From assembly GCA_028671895.1 (NCBI GenBank), contig CM053800.1, positions 19,365,886-19,429,885 on the forward strand: DNA of 64,000 bases, written 5' to 3'. Made by a program: the position numbers and the translations under genes. The DNA is from Oenanthe sinensis. Taxonomy: Eukaryota > Streptophyta > Magnoliopsida > Apiales > Apiaceae. Positions 45,601 through 56,090 of this stretch are shown one piece after another. How positions within the stretch are numbered: position 1 is the stretch's first letter; each line of letters opens with the position of its first letter. The notes beneath the pieces are model-generated. The model made no database searches, had not been told where the DNA came from, and saw nothing but the letters and a program-made list of their open reading frames with translations.

Positions 45601-46708
45601 AAACATCAGTGTTCTGAGTCTCTTCCATAGCTACCTCTTCTGGTGCATTATCAGGGCTTTGCCTATGTTGATCTTGTCCAGGATCTGGTTCTTGGTCATT
45701 GTCTGAACCAGCTTCGCCCATGCTTTCATCCACTTGATCAGATCCTTGTTCTTCTTCTTGTGATGCTTCATTTCTACCAGAGTCATCTCTTTGCACATCT
45801 AATGTTTCAGCTTTAGTTTCCTCTTGAGAGGTTGCTTCTTTTAAATCTTTATTTGTTGAATCATCAGTTTCAGATATATGATCTTCTTCTTCTATAACTT
45901 CTTATTCAGCCTGTCTAAGAAGAGCAAAGTAATCTCGAATGGAATTAGTCATTGGAGCAGGAGTGAACCTGTTTGGGTAGTCATCCTCATGTTATAGCAA
46001 TAAGATTGTTCTGTACTGTAGAGAGGGTGACTCTTCCATAGGACTATTCTGAAATGATAGAAGTTGATTAGCGTCCAGTATATTGTTCAATACCAATTGC
46101 AAAAATCTTGGATATAGACAGAAATTCTCCATTTTTGCTTTGTTCTTCAAGATTTCAGCAATGATCAATCTTCCAAAGTTGAGTCTGAGATTAGAAGCCA
46201 CTGCATAAGCTATCACCTTATTAAACTGTGTAATTCTGTGGAAACCTCTTGTCTTTGGTACAAAACCATGAGATAAGATATTGAAGAACAAGTTCCACTT
46301 TTTGGGCAGATGATGCTTGTAAATCTTCTTAGGGAGATTATTTTTTTTCCCCTTATGCAGTGTAGCCACATGAAGAAGTTGACTAAATCTGTCTGAGATG
46401 GTTCATCGTCAAAGTTTTCAGTTGGAAAATGAAGTGCCTGATTGATATTATTTTCTATTATCCGCACTCTTTGTTTCTGAATTGTGCAAGTTAAAGCTGA
46501 TATCCCATCTGCAGATGTGTATTTAGAAGACCTGTACACCTTGTCTAAGAAGATTACGATTCAAAGGCACATTAGTAGTTACTGCATAACGGACGATAGA
46601 ACTTTCATTTAAAAATCAGGCCCATTTACCTAACTCACCTACTTCAGTCCAGTCATCTACTAAAATAGATAAATAATTAGTCTTTTTAATCTCAAAACGA
46701 CCTGCCAT
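42639..46708 (-). pseudogene. SIRE-C ORF2 (env-like protein)
   Basis: Begins ATG at 46708 (MAGRFEIKKTN). The N-terminal domain (about 46540-46030) contains LPKKWNLFFNILSHGF and NFGRLIIAEILKNK, like the N-terminal domain of SIRE ORF2 proteins. A Glu/Asp/Gln-rich region (45900-45580), three repeats of about 220 bases (44470-45080), a coiled coil (44180-43840) and a C-terminal region (43480-43030, FLYKKDGVEKRNELSKLKRN) follow. TGA near 46616, frameshifts near 46540, 46350, 45100, 44450 and 43490, and several further stops. It matches SIRE-A ORF2 in plan (globular head, disordered middle, coiled coil, small end domain) but hardly in sequence. Truncated by the copia-E LTR. Confidence 0.82.
44469..45080 (-). 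repeat. Triplicated module of about 220 bases in ORF2
   Basis: Three successive units begin near 44469, 44700 and 44918 (plus coordinates), each with CCCTTCTA, TGGGGAG-like, GGTCACCAC and GTAATGA landmarks. The translated units share a Gln-Ala-Glu ... THRRD core. Units are diverged by point changes and small indels. Confidence 0.82.
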
Positions 46709-48005
46709 TTAATTAAAGTGAAAGGTAATTTTTATGAATTAAAAATACTAATTAAAGTCGAATTAATTTAGTAAATTGCGAACTAAACCCTAATTTTAAA
46801 ATTACTTGGATTGACTTGAAATTAAAATATGATGGTCTCCTAGTAATTCTAATCACATTAGTGATTTTATTTTAATTTTTAATTAACAAAAACCTTAACA
46901 AACCCTAGCTAGCAGTTCAAGTAATGTGAAATATGAATTTTCTAATTACTTAACCAAATCAGTTAACGTTACTTGCAAATGATAGGCAAGCTTAATGGTA
47001 TTATGCAACTGGTCTTCGATATGAATTTGGACAAGGATTCGTCAAGAAATTAGCAATCAAAAACTAGATCTTCATTGCGCTTCTAATGGTGTTTATATTG
47101 TGTGTGTGTGTGTGTATATGTAAATCGCAACAAATAAAGGATATGAAATAAAATGGAGACAGATAACACTACACAGCTATTTATTCGCGCCACAAACAGG
47201 AAAAAAATTCTAAGAACTTTTGTTGCGCCTATACAGTGCAAGTACTGTATAGTGCGCCACAAAGTCTTTAGTGCAACAACAGAGACTAAGTTATTTTGTT
47301 GCGCCTACACAGTCTGTACACTGTGATGGCGTCACAAAATGACTTAGTGCAACAAAAACAAACAAAATTTTGTTAAGTGTTTCATTGCGCCTGTACAGTG
47401 TAACCACTGTATGGGCGCAACAAAATTTTACAGCTGTGTTGGCCACTTTTGTTGCGCCTACACAGTAGTTCCCCTGTGTGGCGTAACAAAAACAAGTGGC
47501 GCAACAATAAATTGTTATAATTATAAATATTTATAATTTATGCTACATTTTTAATATTAACAATTATGGCCTTTAAAATATTAACTATAATAAGGTCCAT
47601 AATTATCAAAACTCACAAAATATTTATTAATAATAATATTAACAATATTTGTTAAAAATATCAAAATAAATCAATTATGTTCCTTATTATTTTACTTTTA
47701 TTTGAAATATGAGAACAAAAATAAATATTCTTCATTTCTATTTAAAATAATTTTAAATAATATTTAAATATATAAGTGCTAAGAATTTATTAATTAAACA
47801 CAAGTACTTAAATATTTTCTAAGATCAAAATTAAATAGATACCAGATTATAAAAATTAGCAGGCATGTATAAGGTATTTATCTAATTTATAATCTTAAGA
47901 ACTGGAAAATAAATTGGTAAATAAATTCACAAGTCCTAAAAATATTGAAATTAATCAACTAGTGAGTTTATCAGCTTCAAATTACAGTTATCGATTACTA
48001 ACTAA
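46709..48005 (-). other. SIRE-C pol-ORF2 spacer
   Basis: 1.3 kb of AT-rich non-coding sequence between pol and ORF2, more than twice as long as in SIRE-A. It contains the hairpin motif array (47185-47507) and a TG microsatellite (47100-47116). I see no gene. Confidence 0.8.
47185..47507. repeat. Family C hairpin array (GTTGCGCCTATACAG type) in the spacer
   Basis: At least four inverted-repeat modules, each with a left arm TTTTGTTGCGCCTATACAG or variant, a spacer of a few to ten bases, and a right arm such as CTGTATAGTGCGCCACAAA or ACTGTATGGGCGCAACAAA. Single-arm copies (GTGCAACAAAA) lie between. The same modules fill part of the SIRE-C LTR (53909-54291). Confidence 0.9.
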
Positions 48006-51000
48006 TTAGTTAGTAAAATTTAACATCCCAAGTTCACAAACCAGACTAGTGAAAGTGATTTCATCCAGTGGTTTATTGAAGAGGTCTGCAATTTGCTGCT
48101 CTATAGGTACAAAATGTAACTCTACAGTACCACTCATGACATGCTCTCTTATGAAATGATACTTGATATCAATGCGCTTGATCCTTGAGTGTTGAACAGG
48201 ATTGTTTGTGATCGCTGTGGCACTTATGTTGTCATAAAATATTAGAATTTTGCTAAGCAACAGTCCATAGTCTTGAAGTTGGTTCCTTATCCACAATATT
48301 TGTACACAGCAGCTTCTAGCAGTGACATATTCAGCTTCAGTTGTTGACATTGCAACTCAGTATTGCTTCTTTCTATACCATGAAACCAATCTTCTACCAA
48401 GGAATTGGAAACTCCCTAATGTACTTTTCCAATCAATCCTACAACCTGCATAATCAGAATCTGTATAGCCAACAAGGTCAAAACCTATATCTTTAGGGTA
48501 CCAAATTCCAAGATTCGGGCTTCCCTTAAGATATCTAAAAATGCGTTTAACAACTATAAGATGTGATTATTTAGGGTCAGACTGAAACCTAGCACACAAG
48601 CATGTGGCAAATATAATATCTGGTCTACTTGCAGTTAAGTAAAGTAATGAGACGATCATACCTCTATAGCTTGTAATGTCTACCCTCTTACCAAGTTCAT
48701 CTTTATCAAGCTTAGTGGTAGTTGACATTGGGGTTTTGGCTGGTGATGCATCTTCAAGACCATACTTCTTCAAAAGATCTCTGATGTACTTGGTCTGGCA
48801 AATGAAGATTTCATCATTTATTTGGCTTACTTGGAGTCCAAGGAAGTAATTCAGCTCCCCCATTATGCTCATTTCATACCTACTTTGCACTAACTTAGCA
48901 AATCTCCTACACAACTGATCGTTAGTAAACCAAATATAATGTCATCCACATATACTTGTACTAATATCATGTCATTTTTATGCATTTTATGAAACAGAGT
49001 CTTATTTATTACACCTCTAGTGAAACTATTTTCAAGTAAGAGTACAGATAGAGTGTCATACCATGTCCGAGGTGCTTGCTTTAAGCCATAGAGTGCCTTG
49101 AAGAGAAAGTATACAAAATCAGCATATTTCGGATCTTCAAACCCCGGGGGTTGTTCCACATACACTTCTTCTTCAAGCTTTCCATTCAGGAATGCACTCT
49201 TCACATCTATTTGATATACTTTAAAGTTGGAATGTACTTCACAGAATGAATGTTTATTCTCTAGCTTCCAGCCTTGGAAATAACCTTTAGCAACAAGTCT
49301 GGCTTCGTTCCTTATAACAATGCCACCTTCATCCAGTTTATTTCTGAATACCCAATTTGTGCCAACAATAGACTTGTTATTTGGCCTAGGTATCAGCTTT
49401 AGACTTTCTGTCTTTCAAATTGATTGAGTTCTTCTTGCATGGCAATAACCCAATCTGGATCTTCTAGTGCTTCTTCTACTTTCTTTGGCTCTATCTCAGA
49501 GAGAAAGCTAGAGAATAAACATTCATTCTGTGAAGCACGTCTCCTTTGAACTCCAGCATCTGGATCTCCTAGAATTAACTCAAAAGGGTGATATCTACTC
49601 CACACCCAATGCCTAGGTTGATTTTCCCTAGATGATTCGGCTTGATTATCATTAATGTGCTGAGTCATGTTAGTAGATCCTTCAGTTGCTCCCCCTGAGC
49701 TGCTCCTGGGTTGAGAATGAGATTCTCTGCCACTACTAGTAGTTTTTGTGAATCTTCCACTATTTCCACTACTAGGGTCATAATCGTCATTGTTGTTATT
49801 CTCAATTGGTGCTTGATTTTCTGTTGCAGCTTCAGGTTCTACTTTACCTTCATCTGATTTCATATTTTCAAACTGCAGAGTTTCAGTGTTATCTGTTCTT
49901 TACGGACTTGGAAGCTTGAGATCATAGAAAGTTACAATCATGCTTTCAATGACCTTTTTGTGTTCAATCACATAAACCCTGTACGCTTTAGATTCCAGAG
50001 AGTAGCCAAGAAATATGCCTTCATGAGCCTTGGAATCAAACTTTTCTAGGTGCTCATCATCTTTTAATACAAAGCATTTTGCTCTAAACACATGAAAGTA
50101 TTTCAGTGTTGGTTTCTTGTTTGCCATCAACTCGTATGGAGTCTTGTCATGATCTTTATTAACCAGGGTACAGTTTTGAGTGTAGCAAGCTGTGTTGACT
50201 GCTTTAGCCCAAAAGTATAGAGGTAACTTAGCTTCATTCAGCATTGTTCTTGCTGCTTCAACTAGAGTTCTATTCTTCCTTTATACTACTCCATTTTGTT
50301 GTGGAGTTTTAGGCGCTGAATATTGTCTTGATATCCCTTTCTCAATATAGAAATCATTCAGGGTTACATTCCTAAATTATGTTCCATTGTCAGGCCTTAT
50401 TTTCCTAACAGGAAAATTAGCTTCTAACTCTATCTTCTTTATGTGATCAATAATTATTTGAGGGGCTTCATCTTTTGAGGCTAGAAACAACACCCACGTG
50501 TACTTAGAGTAGTCATCAACAATTACTAGTGTGTATATTTTCCTTGACATAGACATGACATTGACTGGGCCAAATAAATCCATATGCAGAAGTTGTAGTG
50601 GTTCAGTAATGTCTGATGAGTATTTTCTTCGGTGAGATGCTTTCTTTGACTTCCCTTTTTCACATGCTTCACATAAACCTTCTTGACAAAATTTCATTTC
50701 AGGTAGACCTATAACCGATTCCTTCTTAACTAAAGAGTTCATTGCCTTAAAGTTTAGGTGTGAAAGTTTCTTATGCCATAACCAACTGTCGTCTGTTAAA
50801 GTTTTGCTATAAAAACATTGAACTTCACCTTTACTTGCAGAGAATAAGTCAGCCACAAAGAGATTCCCTTTTCTCGCTCCCTGAAGAGCAAGCTTCACAT
50901 CTTTCCTGTTTTGGATTGCACACCTTTCCTTTTCGAATGTAACTTTGTAGCCCTTGTTACTGAACTGACTGACACTTAGGAGGTTGTGCTTTAATCCGTC

Positions 51001-51240
51001 CACAAGGGAGATATTTTCAATGATAACATTTCCGATTTCAAAATTGCCATATCCCGTTAGGAATCCCTTGTTGTTATCTCCAAAGCTTACTATCGGGCCA
51101 GCTTTTTCAATTACATCTGATAGCAGGGCTTTATCACCAGTCATATGCCTAGAACAACCGTTGTCGAGAATCCACATGACATGCTTATTCTTTGTTATGC
51201 CTTGCAACCACAGATTGATTACTTCTTCTTTGGCACCCAA
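48006..51240 (-). pseudogene. SIRE-C pol
   Basis: Near-complete polyprotein remnant. Protease: MWILDNGCSRHMTG (DSG reads DNG). Integrase: HKKLSHLNF ... CEACEKGK, HMDLFGP, RPDNGT. Reverse transcriptase: DVKSAFLNG and intact YVDDIIFG (plus 48930-48953). RNase H and tail: AEYVTARSCC to LGMLNFTN, stop at 48006-48008. Stops occur near 50375, 50290, 49900 and 48565 and elsewhere; frameshifts lie near 49395, 48900 and 48360; about 25 residues are lost or scrambled near 49205-49290, before DVKSAF. The gag and pol frames differ here, unlike SIRE-B, and the two frames overlap by about 20 bases at 51219-51240. Confidence 0.93.
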
Positions 51241-53244
51241 ATTTGATTGAGGACAAGAGGCTTAGATAAGTTAACAAATTTAGCTGCAAAAATTTCCTTG
51301 TCCTTGTCTTTCTCATTGACTGTTCTCTTGCCCTTTGGTTTACCCGTGACAGGAGTGTCTTTAGGCTTAGGGACAGGGGCTTCCTTCCTAGACTTAGGAG
51401 GACTAACAGTCTTTGCCCTAACATGCTTTCTATTCATGTTTACATCTGTATTAATGCAAGTAATAGATGATGTATATATCAAGTTTATGTATGCATACAT
51501 GATGTTGAAAGCACATGGCATACATCCTACTTTACAGCATGGTTGATGAGGAATAGACATGGCAGGCATGGCAGGCATATTAGAAGTTTCTATTTTCACT
51601 ACTTTTATCTTTTTGTATTCATGCGTAAGATGACCAGTAGAATTAAAATTATTACAAAATTTTCTAATAGCTTTGGAAGAATAGGCATAATCATTTCTCT
51701 TATTAACATCTATCTTGCCATTTATGTTAGCTTTCTTCTTTTCATTTTTGTTGCCTAAATCACTTTTAATCTGTTCCTTAGATTCTACAATTTTTACATA
51801 TTTCTTAGGCAACTTCTCTTTATCTTCTTCTTTTTTTTATCCTCGGCAAGGATTTCTTCTTTTATTAAGATTTGTTCTTCATCTATGGCTTGTATGACAA
51901 ATTTCTTGCATAGGGGCTTAGGGACATTTTTTAATATATATGCCTCTGAAGAGTCTGCCATTAGAGCAACGTTTACATATGTCTATTCTTCATCGTTGTC
52001 TGAATCATCCCAGCTTTTTCCCTCGGCTATGTAAGCTCTGCCTTGATGCTTCTTTACCAGTGCACCATACTTCTATTTCAATTCTCATACGAATCCTTTC
52101 TTTCTTTTCCTTACTTAGGCTTCCGATATTCTGTAGCTAAATGTTCGGGTTTATTACAGTTGTAGCACTTAAACTTGTTGCGGTCTACCATTCCAGTCTT
52201 GTAACCTCCTTTGCTGAGAGACCTTGAAGACGAACCACCTCGGTTGTTGTTTCTGAAGCTGTAACCACTGTAACTAGTGTTACTCTTGAATTTGTTCTTA
52301 TGGTTCCTTCTAAACCTTAGGTTCTTGAACTTTCCTACCATGTAGGCCATTGTCTTATTTTCCAACTATTTAATTTCTTCCATTGAGTAGAAGTCATCTT
52401 CATCACCTTCTTGAGCATTTTCTATAAATTCAGCTTCTAGAATCTCTTCTTTCTCAGTTATAGGTTTTTCTGTGTTGGTCTCTGTACTAGCAAAATCTTT
52501 AGCTACAAGTGCTGTAGTTTTTAACAGAGCTGTATTCTTACTGTCCACTGTTCCTAAACCATAAATGATCTGTCTTTGTTCTTGCTCCATTTCATGAGTC
52601 TTGAGCTTCCCAAATAGAATTTCGATTGACATGTCATTTATGTCACTACTCTATGTGATAGCAGAGATTTTGTGTTCAAGATGCGCTGGCAGTGTCAACA
52701 TAAATTTTCTGTTAATCTCCCTACGTGAGTAGGCCTTCCCATGCAGTGACAAGTCATTCAACAATTTATTGTATCTCTCAAAGACATGAGTGATACTTTT
52801 TCCAGGTAGTGACTTAAAAGCTTCGTACTAGGATGTAAGAATATCCAGCCTATTCTCATTCTCTTCTGCAGTACCTTCCATTAGCAGATCAATCGTATCC
52901 CACATTTACTTGGCACTAGTGCAATTTATCACTTGATTCAGCATTGTAGTATCCATTGAATCCATTAGCATACATTGAAGATGATTATCCCATGCTACTC
53001 TTTCTTTGTCAGTGTTAGTGTACTCTGAAGGCTCCTTTGGGGTAAATCCTTGAGGAATCTGTTCTCCGTCATCTGAGATTATTTCTGGTGTAAGATTCTG
53101 AGGAACATAGGGTCCATTTTACAAAATCCCCATGTAGTGAGAATTAGCTGATTTGATGAAGGTGGACATCTTCTTCTTCCATAAAATGTATTCATTTTTG
53201 TTAAAGGTTGGGATTTTGATGTTACTAAGTTTTTGGGTACTCAT
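51219..53244 (-). pseudogene. SIRE-C gag
   Basis: ATG at 53244 (MSTQKLSNIKIPTFNKN), about 675 codons to TAA 51219-51221 after IWVPKKK. It aligns with SIRE-B Gag along its length: capsid domain, LFGKLKTHEMEQEQ, and the zinc knuckle CYNCNKPEHLATEY, whose last Cys now reads Tyr and whose Gly reads Glu. The second cysteine patch HQPCCKVGCMPC is present. In-frame stops lie near 53120, 52910, 52830, 52652, 52364 and 52112; a frameshift lies between 52110 and 51812. Most stops replace Gln or Trp codons by single transitions. Confidence 0.92.
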
Positions 53245-53517
53245 GGTCACGAAGAATTTTAAATCTCAAGAAATAATTAATTTCTTAAAAATTAAAATCA
53301 ATTTGAATAAAAATTTAATTTTGAGAAATAAAATTTTAATTCGAATTCTTGATGATTGATAGCTTTTTTAAAAATTAGTGGATTTAAAATATTTAAAAAA
53401 TTCAAAATTGAATTTTCTTTAAAAATAAGAAAATTTCAATATGATTTTTTCTAAATCTAAAAATACACTTTTTCGTAAAACTATTTTTGGATCTTGATTT
53501 GTAATTTCAATCAACAA

Positions 53518-53530
53518 GTACTTATACCAA
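53518..53530 (-). promoter_or_regulatory. SIRE-C degenerate primer-binding site
   Basis: On the minus strand TTGGTATAAGTAC, three changes from the initiator-Met complement, one base after the LTR end CATAACA. Confidence 0.7.
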
Positions 53531-53845
53531 TTGTTATGTCCTAAATCATCATAGAAAGGGGCATTGAATATGATGTTGGTAGATTTTCATTTAATTGCGG
53601 ATTAAGTGTGTGTGTTCTTGAGATATAAAAATGGCAGTAAATGAAACACAACGATTCGGGGAAATAAAGATATATTATTAAATCCCTAAGGTGCTACACT
53701 TCTAATCAAGAGATTAGCTTCAATGGGTTAAAATAAATATTACAACAAGAATACAGTTGGGTATGTTTAATGTATGGCTTTAATGGAGCTTATCGTCTAT
53801 TTGTCTTGAATGTAGAAGATGAATGAATAATCTGTATTGATTTCA

Positions 53846-53860
53846 CCCATATATATTCTG
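53846..53860 (-). promoter_or_regulatory. SIRE-C TATA box
   Basis: CAGAATATATATGGG on the minus strand, just downstream of the hairpin array, the same arrangement as array then TATA in SIRE-B. Confidence 0.5.
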
Positions 53861-53908
53861 TAGTCTTTGAAAATCAAACGTAGTTGATTTTTTAATTTCC
53901 ACCAAGTC

Positions 53909-54291
53909 ATTTGTTGCGCCTGCAAGAGTGTAACTGGTGTATAGGTGCCACAAGAAGTTTTGTTCCGCCCCAATATGTTTGTTGCGCCAAGGAAGAGTTT
54001 TGTTGCGCCTATACTCTTATGGCCTTGTATAAGCGCTACAAATCACTTAGAATATTAACCAAATGTTTCCTTGTGCCTCTTGTCAAGGTTTGTTATGCCT
54101 ATACTCTTACTTCCTTGTTTAGGCACCACAAAACTTTGACAGGCCCTTGTTGCGCCTAGGACTAATTTAGTTGCGCCTATACACTTGTTCCCCTGTATAG
54201 GCGCCACAAATACCTTAGAAACTAAGTTCAACCTTTTCCTTGCTCTTTGGTCGATTTGTTGTGCCTCATACATGGTTACACTTGGAACACC
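53909..54291. repeat. Family C hairpin array in the LTR
   Basis: Four or five modules with arms GTTGCGCCTATAC(T/A)C and GTATAGGCGCCACAAA, more decayed than in the spacer (GTTATGCC, TTGTGCC, AGGCACC variants). Paired arms could fold as hairpins of 10 or more base pairs. Confidence 0.88.
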
Positions 54292-54809
54292 AAAAATGAT
54301 ATAACTTGCCTTAACCATATTCTTGAGATGCTTGAAGTAAATACCATCTTATTTTCACTCTTCTAACTTGATTAACTGATTTTCTTCTGATATATCAGGG
54401 TAATTCTCTTCTTGTTGTGCTGACGCTTAGTGCACTGGTCTGGTTCACAAACGACTATCACTGAATTAAATTCTCTTGACTTGTATTCTGTTTAAGCTGA
54501 TTGACCTTGACTTGTGAAATGCTTCTGATCACTGAAATCCTCTGACACCTATACTTAAAGAATTGCACTGTCTTTAATTTGAAATTTTCTAAACTCTTAT
54601 TTATTGTTGAGGCCTGAACATATTAATAAACTTCTCTCGCTGAAGTTTAGTAAGCCTTTCATCTTGAATTTTCTATAATGATGTATGTACGATTCATGTT
54701 TACATGTCCTTCTGGATTCTTGTGCTACATATTAGTATTATTTGACTGTCTTTGATTCTTAGTTGAGTTATCGATACCACTATTAAATATTACGTTACAT
54801 TATGCTTCA

Positions 54810-56090
54810 CATTATAGACTCTGTAGGCTATGCTTGACAGTGCATACCCAACAAATATGGCTTTATCTTTTCTAATTTTTATTTCAATCGGTTCTTAACG
54901 CCTTCTTCTTAACGCCTTCTCAACTTTGTTTTGAGGTTTAGAGGAGCTACCTTCCTCTACAAATTTAACATGTATGTTAAGCTTGGATTTTAAAGTAGAT
55001 AGTTTAATAGTTGATGATTTCCCAATCGATGGATGATTATCCGTTGAGTCAACATCATCAATCGATGGATAATCCTTATCTGTTGATTCAGAATTAACAA
55101 TTGATTGCTCCTTATTCAATGATTGATTTTCATGAACAGCTAGTCTCTCAAAAGTTTTAGACAACATGGTGAAAGAGTTTGTTCCATGAATGTCATTCAA
55201 TTGTTTGTTAGCTTTTACTAGATATGTTCCATTTGTCAATGGTTTGTAGTTCTACTTCTAACTGTTCTTTCAAAGTTTCTATTTTATTTTTATACTCAAC
55301 TAATTCCTCTCTAGCATCTTTGTTTTCTACCTTGAGTCTATCCATCTGCACTAGCTCACTCTCTAAGTATGTATTACTTTCGGTTAGAGATTTCAGGTAC
55401 TTTTGAGTCTAGTGTTTTCTTTGTTTAAGGATTTAAGAGTGACATGCAAAATATAAAATTCATTAGACATTTCAGTAATTATAGTATTAATACATTCATT
55501 CTTAGATAACTCAGATAGATTTATAGAAATTACCTGATTGCTAGAGGAACTAGCTTCCTGATCATCATTGTTGGCTATAATTGCAAGATTGATGATCTCT
55601 TCATCTTCGGAATCATCATCAGCAGTCCAGTCCATTTCTTCTGTTACAAAAGCATTTTTTTTTGCTTTAGTAATTTAAAGTAATTTTTCTTGTAATCAAT
55701 ACTGTCGCTGAACTTTGAATTCTTTTCCATTTTTGGCTTTCTGCATTCATTTAAAAAGTGACTAGCCATTTCACGATTGAAACATTTGAATTGATTTTTG
55801 TCAACAAGATTCTTGTTTTGTTGACTCTCTTTTCTGAACTGGGATCCAGGCCTTTGCATTGGATTTCTTTTGAATTTGAGCTTTGAAAATTTTCTTGATA
55901 GAAAAGCTAGATGCTCATCTATTTCATCAATATCTTCCTTGGTATATGACTCATCATCCTTAACTAATTCTTTTCTCTTACTAGTTGAAGAATCATCATG
56001 CTTACAACCACTTGTAACTTTTCCATGAGTCACCTTCCTTCATTCCTTCTTCAGCACAAACATCTTCATAGGGCTCTACAAATTATTTAT
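54810..56090 (-). pseudogene. SIRE-A-type fragment: gag with fused integrase-region scrap
   Basis: Minus-strand relative of SIRE-A. From 56090 to about 54905 it is gag: acidic linker, DEHLAFLSRKFSKLKFKRN, a zinc knuckle reduced to FKCFNREMASHFLNEC, coiled coil, and the STDKDYPSIDD linker with the family A DNA motif (about 55020-55110). It then jumps at about 54895 to integrase-RT linker sequence (KDKAIFVGYALS-like), skipping about 1.8 kb found in SIRE-A between 10790 and 12560. It is cut at 54810 by the SIRE-C LTR and at 56091 by the SIRE-D LTR. Several stops and frameshifts. Confidence 0.88.

Larger units (their letters stand above)
42639..54809 (-). mobile_element. SIRE-C: Ty1/copia SIRE element, 3' end missing
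   Basis: Minus-strand order: 5' LTR (54809-53532), degenerate primer site, gag (53244-51219), pol (51240-48006), spacer (48005-46709), ORF2 (46708-42639). It ends abruptly at the copia-E 3' LTR, so the end of ORF2, the polypurine tract and the 3' LTR are lost or outside the window. It lies inside a SIRE-A-type fragment, in the same orientation; TAATG (54810-54814, minus) would be its upstream target duplication. All genes carry several stops or frameshifts. Confidence 0.9.
53532..54809 (-). repeat. SIRE-C 5' LTR
   Basis: About 1,278 bases from TGAAGCATAATG (54809, minus) to CATAACA (53532). The start was set by alignment with the start-to-GATAACTCAACT distance in SIRE-D. Contains the block shared by SIRE LTRs (54430-54448), the hairpin array and a TATA box at 53846-53860. 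No second copy in the window to confirm the ends. Confidence 0.78.
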
